A stretch of DNA of 19,158 bases from JBAYSY01 sp041675885 (GTDB lineage Bacteria; Pseudomonadota; Alphaproteobacteria; Rhodobacterales; Rhodobacteraceae), in the NCBI GenBank assembly GCA_041675885.1, contig JBAYSY010000052.1:1-19158 (forward strand), read 5' to 3'. Within the stretch, counting starts at the first letter, position 1. Every line of letters starts with the position of its first letter. Made by a program: the position numbers and the translations under genes. A model generated the notes under the pieces. The model saw nothing but the letters and a program-made list of their open reading frames with translations, ran no database searches and was not told the origin of the DNA. This document shows positions 17,913-19,158 of this stretch, piece by piece.

Positions 17913-18500
17913 ATGGAACTTCAGCTCGGCAAGAAGACATGGGTCCTGCGCGAGATCGTGGGGACGCTGATCGACAAGAACAAATACACCACGCGCACGG
18001 ATTACGTCTCGCGCGGGCCGGGCGAGCATGCGCCGGTCTCCATCAGTACGCATACCAAGGTGCACGACAACCTCGTGCTGGCGCTGGCCAACGGCGAGGA
18101 GATGCCGCTGCGGCTGTGGAACGTCGATCTGGTGGCCCGGGAGGGCAACGTCCTGCACACGGTCTGGATCGCGCCCGGGGGGACCGAGGATTTCACCCTC
18201 GTCGCGCTCTACAACCGCGCCTCGGGCACCGAGACCTGGCTGGGCGAGAACCTGACCAAGCTGTTCCGCCTCACCGATCCGGTCTGGAAGGGGATGCTGA
18301 TCGCCTTCATCGCCGGCTGCATCGCGATGGTGGCGCTCGGCAGCCTGCTGCCGTTCCTCGCGCCGCTCTGGCTTGCGCTGCCGGTGCTGCTGCCGTTCCT
18401 CTTGTGGCGCAGCGACAAGAAGTCCCGCGCCCATGTCGCCGAACTCAAGGCGCTGGTGCATGAGGGCTTCGAGTCGCGCCGGGACGAGAAGATCGGCTGA
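17913..18500 (+). CDS. Membrane protein of unknown function
   Basis: A 195-residue protein of no family I can name. Residues 1-120 are soluble and mixed in character (KKTWVLREIVGTLIDKNKYTTRTDYVSRG, then HDNLVLALANGEEMPLRLWNVDLVAREGNVLHTVW). Two adjacent membrane helices follow at about 126-145 and 148-166, separated by a short turn. The chain ends in a charged tail, RSDKKSRAHVAELKALVHEGFESRRDEKIG. The hairpin layout would put both the N-terminal domain and the tail on the same side, probably the cytoplasm given the basic RSDKK after the second helix. The ATG at 17913 has GGAAGGGG upstream; an earlier in-frame ATG (17826) overlaps the candidate promoter. A possible promoter is at 17826-17854. 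Confidence 0.78.
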   Translation: MELQLGKKTWVLREIVGTLIDKNKYTTRTDYVSRGPGEHAPVSISTHTKVHDNLVLALANGEEMPLRLWNVDLVAREGNVLHTVWIAPGGTEDFTLVALYNRASGTETWLGENLTKLFRLTDPVWKGMLIAFIAGCIAMVALGSLLPFLAPLWLALPVLLPFLLWRSDKKSRAHVAELKALVHEGFESRRDEKIG

Positions 18501-18514
18501 TAACCCCGGCGCGT

Positions 18515-18543
18515 CCGGGCGGCGTCTGGACCCGTCCGCCCGG
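18515..18543 (+). terminator. Hairpin after the membrane-protein gene
   Basis: CCGGGCGG (18515-18522) pairs perfectly with CCGCCCGG (18536-18543) around a 13-base loop, 15 bases past the stop. There is no T-tract, only TTGCGCT. It may be a transcript-end or attenuating hairpin before the small gene and murA. Confidence 0.4.
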
Positions 18544-18562
18544 TTGCGCTAGGACAGCGGCG

Positions 18563-18763
18563 ATGAAAACGCCGGACCGACCCGGAAAACGACCGCCCGA
18601 CAAGCCGCCCGCCGATGAGAAAACCGTGCGGCTGCGCGCTGCGTTGCGCGCCAATCTCGCCCGACGCAAGGCGCAGGCCCGTGCCCGCGATGCGGAGGGC
18701 GAGGGCGACAGGGACGATACCGGCGGCGATCCGGGCGACGGCACCGGCAAGGAGCGCGGCTGA
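18563..18763 (+). CDS. Small basic protein upstream of murA
   Basis: A 66-residue, highly charged protein, probably disordered at both ends. The core KTVRLRAALRANLARRKAQARARDAEG (about 20-46) is a basic helix that, from memory, recurs in short proteins placed before murA in other Rhodobacterales. The C-terminal part is Gly/Asp-rich (DRDDTGGDPGDGTGKERG). There is no signal peptide or membrane segment. AGGA precedes the ATG by about nine bases. The stop is 18 bases before the murA start, so co-transcription is likely. Function unknown; the basic helix could bind nucleic acid, but that is a guess. Confidence 0.68.
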   Translation: MKTPDRPGKRPPDKPPADEKTVRLRAALRANLARRKAQARARDAEGEGDRDDTGGDPGDGTGKERG

Positions 18764-18781
18764 AGGCGCGAAGGGACAGAG

Positions 18782-19158
18782 ATGGACGCGATACGGATAC
18801 GCGGCGGCGCGGAACTGCGGGGCGAAATTCCCATCGCCGGGGCCAAGAACGCCTGCCTGGCGCTGATGCCCGCCACGCTCCTGTCGGACGAGCCGCTGAC
18901 GCTGACCAACGCGCCGCGGCTTTCCGACATCCGCACCATGACCACGCTGTTGCAGTCGCTCGGGGCCGAGGTCTCGGCCTTGCAGGACGGCCGGGTGCTG
19001 GCGCTCTCGTCGCATGACGTGGCCAGCCAGCACGCCGATTACGACATCGTGCGCAAGATGCGCGCCTCGATTCTCGTGCTCGGGCCGCTGCTCGCGCGGT
19101 TCGGGAGGGCCGAGGTCTCGCTGCCCGGCGGCTGCGCCATCGGCGCGCGGCCGGTCGA
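18782..19158 (+). CDS. murA: UDP-N-acetylglucosamine 1-carboxyvinyltransferase, 5' part
   Basis: The first 125 codons of MurA, cut by the window edge (the full family length is about 420 residues). The enzyme transfers enolpyruvate from PEP to UDP-GlcNAc, the first committed step of peptidoglycan synthesis in the cytoplasm. Seen here are the invariant K22-N23 in GAKNACLALMPATLL, the RKMRASILVLGPLLARFG stretch (91-108), and the active-site loop LPGGCAIGARPV with C118, equivalent to E. coli Cys115, the target of fosfomycin. Having cysteine rather than aspartate at this position implies the fosfomycin-sensitive type. The ATG at 18782 is preceded by AAGGGACAGAG. It is probably co-transcribed with the small basic protein gene just upstream. 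Confidence 0.95.
   Translation, partial: MDAIRIRGGAELRGEIPIAGAKNACLALMPATLLSDEPLTLTNAPRLSDIRTMTTLLQSLGAEVSALQDGRVLALSSHDVASQHADYDIVRKMRASILVLGPLLARFGRAEVSLPGGCAIGARPV

Overview
The window is GC-rich DNA from an alphaproteobacterium, most likely a member of the Rhodobacterales (Paracoccaceae-like). The pointers are a GapR/DUF2312 protein, an Hsp20-DUF1150 pair, a fused sulfate adenylyltransferase/APS kinase, a Hint-domain protein of the roseobacter/rhodobacter type, and a small basic ORF directly before murA. It is mainly a housekeeping chromosomal region. No phage, CRISPR, transposase, rRNA or tRNA was seen.

Layout. 1-1440: gapR (-) diverges from a heat-shock unit (+), a small heat-shock protein followed by a DUF1150 protein. 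The heat-shock unit has a sigma-32-like promoter and a ROSE-like RNA thermometer candidate at its start codon. 1440-6642: a run of minus-strand genes (lrp-like single-domain protein, SDR oxidoreductase, trxB, sat/cysC), with long spacers occupied by copies of one dispersed repeat. 6643-7446: uppP (-), divergent from the glutamate synthase unit. 7659-14586: gltD, an unknown exported protein, then gltB; the exported-protein gene overlaps gltB by ATGA and has a REP-type inverted pair at its 5' end. 14794-16480: a Hint-domain protein and mtgA. 16566-17333: an alpha/beta hydrolase (-), convergent with mtgA across a second REP pair. 17435-19158: two unknown membrane proteins, a small basic protein, and the first 125 codons of murA.

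Functional themes. Nitrogen assimilation is represented by NADPH-GOGAT, sulfate activation by Sat-CysC, thiol redox by TrxB, and cell-wall synthesis by UppP, MtgA and MurA. Protein quality control is represented by Hsp20.

The least ordinary content is in non-coding DNA. First, a 157-159 bp MITE-like repeat with 16-bp inverted ends is present three times, with a fourth partial copy inverted at the left edge. Second, a REP-like palindrome recurs as two inverted pairs with perfect 23-bp arms, one of them lying in frame with a gene. Third, the hsp20 leader carries the thermometer candidate. I did not find a clearly novel multi-gene system. The best candidates for new biology are the exported protein embedded in the GOGAT operon, the Hint protein, and the repeat families.
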